From the NCBI RefSeq assembly GCF_026230195.1, contig NZ_CP036501.1, forward strand, positions 558,001-622,000: a DNA stretch of 64,000 nt. The letters are read 5' to 3'. Below, piece after piece: positions 61,340 to 64,000 of the stretch. The stretch is from Candidatus Paraluminiphilus aquimaris (GTDB lineage: Bacteria; Pseudomonadota; Gammaproteobacteria; Pseudomonadales; Halieaceae). The number at the start of each line of letters is the position of its first letter. Position 1 is the first letter of the stretch. The position numbers and the translations under genes are program-made. Below the pieces are notes generated by a model. The model had not been told where the DNA came from, did not search any database, and saw only the letters and a program-made list of their open reading frames with translations.

Positions 61340-62788
61340 CTACGGTCGCCAGAACGTGGGCGTAAAGAGAATCAGAAGGGTAAAGATCTCAAGCCTTCCT
61401 AAGAGCATCGCTATACACAAGATCACTTTACCTGCGTCGGACACCGCTCCGTAGTTGGCCGCTACCGTTCCTAATCCAGGCCCTAAATTATTAATGGCGG
61501 CCATGACTGAGCTTACCGCTGAGAGAAAATCGAGCCCCGTACCCAGCATCGCCAGTACCAAAATGAAAGACGAGAACATGTAGACCGCGAAAAAACTCCA
61601 GACGGCACTAACCACCTCTGGTCTGACGCGACGGTGATCGAGCTTGAGCGGTATGACTGCGTTTGGGTGCAGCAGCTGGCGAAGCTCCCGCAGCCCCTGA
61701 CGAAAGATGAGCAAGATCCGCATCGCCTTCATACCGCCGCCAGTTGATCCTGCGCAGGCGCCCATAACGCTTAGCATCAGCAGGAAAATGGGTAAAAAGG
61801 AGGGCCACGCCGAAAAATTATCGCTCGCGTATCCGGTGGTTGTTGCAATAGACACCGTCTGAAACAGGCCGTGAATGAGTGCTTCCTCCAGGGGTAGCGT
61901 GTTCATTATGGCGAGCGTTGCACAGGTAATAACGACAGAAATCAGCACCATGCCGGAGAAAAATTTCGTTTCAGAGTCATAGCGATAAATCGTCGGATTC
62001 CGTTTCGAGAACGCGACAAAATGCAACCCGAAGTTGACGGCGCTGATGAGCATAAACAAGCTGCTGATCAACAAAATAACATTACTGTCGAAATACCCCA
62101 TGCTTGCGTCGTGAGTCGAAAACCCCCCGATTGCGATGGTAGAAAACGAGTGGCTAATGGCATCGAAAGCGCTCATTCCAGCCAGGAAATACGCTAAGGC
62201 GCAGATGACCGTGAGACCTAAGTAAATGCTAAAAAGTGCTTTGGCGGTCGACGTAATTCGGGGGGTGAGTTTGCTGTCTTTTGCGGGCCCCGTGCTTTCT
62301 GCGCGATATAACTGGACTCCACCAATTCCAAGCATGGGTAGAACAGCCACCGCCAACACAATGATTCCTATGCCGCCCAGCCACTGAAGCAATTGCCGGT
62401 ACAACAGGATCGATTGCGGTATGTTGTCGAGCCCTACCAACACCGTCGCGCCTGTTGTCGTCAGGCCTGATACCGACTCGAAAACCGCATCAAATACCGT
62501 AATGTCCACAGCGTCACTGAGTAGAAACGGCAGAGCACCATAGACACCCAGAACGATCCAGAACGCGGCTGTGACCATGAATCCGTCACGAATTTGTAAC
62601 TCTGATTTCACACGCTGGGTCGCCAACCACAAGAAGACGCCCGAGGAGGCGGTTGCCGCAAAGGCCTGACCAAATATGGATGCCGTTCCGTCGTTCTGTA
62701 CCCAGCCTAGAGTCATCGAGGGCAGTGTTCCCAGGCTAAACAGCATAAGCAGCAAGCCAACGATCCGAACACACAGGCCAATATTCAT
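61340..62788 (-). CDS. trkH: Trk potassium transporter membrane subunit TrkH
   Basis: Potassium-conducting subunit of the Trk system. Four half-membrane pore loops are visible, the first SGLTTTGATVLVGLD. SHSFSTIAIGGFSTHD, GACAGSTGGGMKAMRI and AINNLGPGLG follow in order, matching the other pore loops. 482 residues (E. coli 483). The start overlaps the trkA stop as TAATG. Confidence 0.96.
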   Translation of the reverse strand: MNIGLCVRIVGLLLMLFSLGTLPSMTLGWVQNDGTASIFGQAFAATASSGVFLWLATQRVKSELQIRDGFMVTAAFWIVLGVYGALPFLLSDAVDITVFDAVFESVSGLTTTGATVLVGLDNIPQSILLYRQLLQWLGGIGIIVLAVAVLPMLGIGGVQLYRAESTGPAKDSKLTPRITSTAKALFSIYLGLTVICALAYFLAGMSAFDAISHSFSTIAIGGFSTHDASMGYFDSNVILLISSLFMLISAVNFGLHFVAFSKRNPTIYRYDSETKFFSGMVLISVVITCATLAIMNTLPLEEALIHGLFQTVSIATTTGYASDNFSAWPSFLPIFLLMLSVMGACAGSTGGGMKAMRILLIFRQGLRELRQLLHPNAVIPLKLDHRRVRPEVVSAVWSFFAVYMFSSFILVLAMLGTGLDFLSAVSSVMAAINNLGPGLGTVAANYGAVSDAGKVILCIAMLLGRLEIFTLLILFTPTFWRP

Positions 62789-64000
62789 TAGATGAAGCTA
62801 CCGCCGACCACAAACAGCTTTTCAACCAAGCTTATTTTCGAGGGGTCCGTTAGGAACAAAATAACGTGATCATCCTCTTCAACAACGACATGCCGATGCG
62901 CAATGATGACTTGGTCACCGCGAAGTATGGCACCCACCGTTGCACCCGGGGGCAAATCGAGCTCGTCGAGTCGTCTTCCCACAACCTTTGATGTTTTGGG
63001 GTCGCCATGTGCCGTCATTTCGAGCGCTTCGGCAGCCCCTCTTCGCAGCGAGTGCACGGCGCTGATATCGCCTTTTCGGACATGGGTTAACAAGCTGCTG
63101 ATCGTGATCTGTTGTGGCGATATGGCGATGTCGATTTCTTGGCCTACAAGCTCCGCGTAGGCTGAGTTAGTGATGAGTGTAATCACTTTTTTAGCGCCTA
63201 AGCGTTTGGCAAGCATAGACATCATGATGTTGGACTCACCATTGTTGGTGAGCGCACAGAACACATCAGTATTCGCGATGTTTTCTTGTTGCAGAAGCTT
63301 AGAGTCATTTGCGCTGCCGTTGAGCACAATGCTCTCCTCTAACTCTTCCGAGAGTTGGCGACAGCGATCGTAGTTGAGTTCGAGTACTTTGACTTGATAG
63401 TCCTGCTCGAGTCGCTTCGCCAGCGACGCCCCAATTTTCCCGCCTCCCGCTATCATCACCCGTTTGTAGGGTTCGTCGAGCTTTCTCAGTTCAGAGGTGA
63501 CAGCCCTTATGTTTTCACTCGCCGCGATAAAAAAGGCTTCATCATCGGGTTCTACAACGGTTGAGCCCTCGGGAATAATAGCGCTTTGAGATTTGCGGAA
63601 GATCGCGGCTACGCGCGTGTCTACACTTGGCATGTGCTCGCGGATTTCTTGGAGTTCACGCCCTACGATCGGCCCCCCGTCAACAGCCCTCACGGCAACG
63701 AGGCGTATCTTTCCGCCGGCGAAATCCAATACCTGAAGCGATCCGGGATTTAAGATCAACTGGTGGATAGCGTCGGTAACCAGCCGCTCAGGACTGATCG
63801 ACACATCGACGGGAATGGCGCCTGACTGGAATAATTTTTTATCTTCATTGAGATAGTCGACTTCGCGAATTCTGCAGATTTTTGTTGGCGTGCGGTAGAG
63901 CGTGTAAGCAATGGCGCAGGCGAGCATATTGACTTCGTCGCTGTCGGTGACGGCGATGAGCATATCCGCATCTTGTGCACCGGCGTCCGCTAACGTGGTT
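62788..64000 (-). CDS. trkA: Trk potassium uptake regulatory protein TrkA, N-terminus cut by window
   Basis: Two RCK (Rossmann plus TrkA-C) units that gate TrkH through NAD(H)/ATP. The reading frame continues past the ATG at 63963 to the window edge with TTLADAGAQDADMLIAVTDSDE, matching E. coli [21 protein letters not shown], so the true start is outside (about 55 residues missing). The second Rossmann motif VMIAGGGKIGASLAKRLE and LSHVRKGDISAVHSLRRG, GATVGAILRGDQVIIAH are clear. Confidence 0.95.
   Translation of the reverse strand, partial: TTLADAGAQDADMLIAVTDSDEVNMLACAIAYTLYRTPTKICRIREVDYLNEDKKLFQSGAIPVDVSISPERLVTDAIHQLILNPGSLQVLDFAGGKIRLVAVRAVDGGPIVGRELQEIREHMPSVDTRVAAIFRKSQSAIIPEGSTVVEPDDEAFFIAASENIRAVTSELRKLDEPYKRVMIAGGGKIGASLAKRLEQDYQVKVLELNYDRCRQLSEELEESIVLNGSANDSKLLQQENIANTDVFCALTNNGESNIMMSMLAKRLGAKKVITLITNSAYAELVGQEIDIAISPQQITISSLLTHVRKGDISAVHSLRRGAAEALEMTAHGDPKTSKVVGRRLDELDLPPGATVGAILRGDQVIIAHRHVVVEEDDHVILFLTDPSKISLVEKLFVVGGSFI

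Overview
This window is chromosomal core DNA of a gammaproteobacterium around its replication origin. Gene content and order resemble the origin region of Pseudomonas and relatives: coaBC-algC-argB-slmA-pyrE-crc-rph-yicC-gmk-rpoZ-spoT-ridA-recG-ubiA on one side, then glmS-glmU-atp operon-parB-parA-rsmG-mnmG-mnmE-yidC-yidD-rnpA-rpmH, and across the origin dnaA-dnaN-recF-gyrB-rmuC-glyS-glyQ-acyltransferase-djlA-trkH-trkA. Moderate GC content, a TRAP transporter and very tight gene packing suggest a marine, perhaps oligotrophic lineage such as the OM60/NOR5 (Halieaceae) group. That placement is an inference, not something the sequence proves. I see no rRNA, tRNA, CRISPR, insertion sequence or prophage.

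Layout. Positions 1-8.5 kb hold the coaBC tail, a membrane-anchored AlgC-like protein that has lost its catalytic motifs, argB, slmA, a DUF4124 protein, pyrE, a Crc-like inactive nuclease, rph, yicC and gmk. From 8.5 to 17.5 kb come rpoZ-spoT (with a recognisable promoter), ridA, a YeeZ-like SDR, recG, ubiA, a COG3146 protein and yaaA. From 17.5 to 24.7 kb are TRAP genes dctQ-dctM, a YciA-like thioesterase, an oppositely oriented dctP behind uvrD, and a double-SPOR membrane protein. From 24.7 to 29.4 kb lies a minus-strand accessory stretch: cupin, GNAT and DUF3784 genes, purEK and at least four very small proteins, three of them membrane-anchored by prediction and one with a hydrophobic N-terminal half. 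From 29.4 to 48.4 kb everything runs on the minus strand: glmS, glmU, nine atp genes, parAB, rsmG, mnmG, mnmE, yidC, yidD, rnpA and rpmH. From 48.9 to 55 kb dnaA-dnaN-recF-gyrB run on the plus strand. The rest is rmuC, glyS and glyQ (minus), an LpxL-family acyltransferase and djlA (plus), and trkH-trkA (minus, trkA cut by the window end).

Origin and segregation. The rpmH-dnaA gap carries two perfect DnaA boxes in opposite orientation flanking an AT-rich tract, so it is the best oriC candidate. The 567-bp mnmE-mnmG gap, the position of oriC in E. coli, also has an AT-rich core and several one-mismatch DnaA boxes. Two perfect 16-bp parS palindromes lie inside recF, 3 to 4 kb from the candidate origin and about 11 kb from parAB, so the whole ParABS system is in the window.

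Most interesting points: (1) the AlgC-like two-TM protein, which keeps the mutase fold landmarks but has lost the catalytic, metal, sugar and phosphate motifs, and so looks like a membrane-anchored pseudoenzyme sensor; (2) the parS pair encoding a duplicated VFHVE peptide in RecF; (3) two origin-like regions; (4) convergent genes that share a palindromic stop tetranucleotide; (5) the small-protein cluster downstream of glmS. I did not find a clearly novel multi-gene defence or metabolic system; the strongest undescribed candidate is (1).
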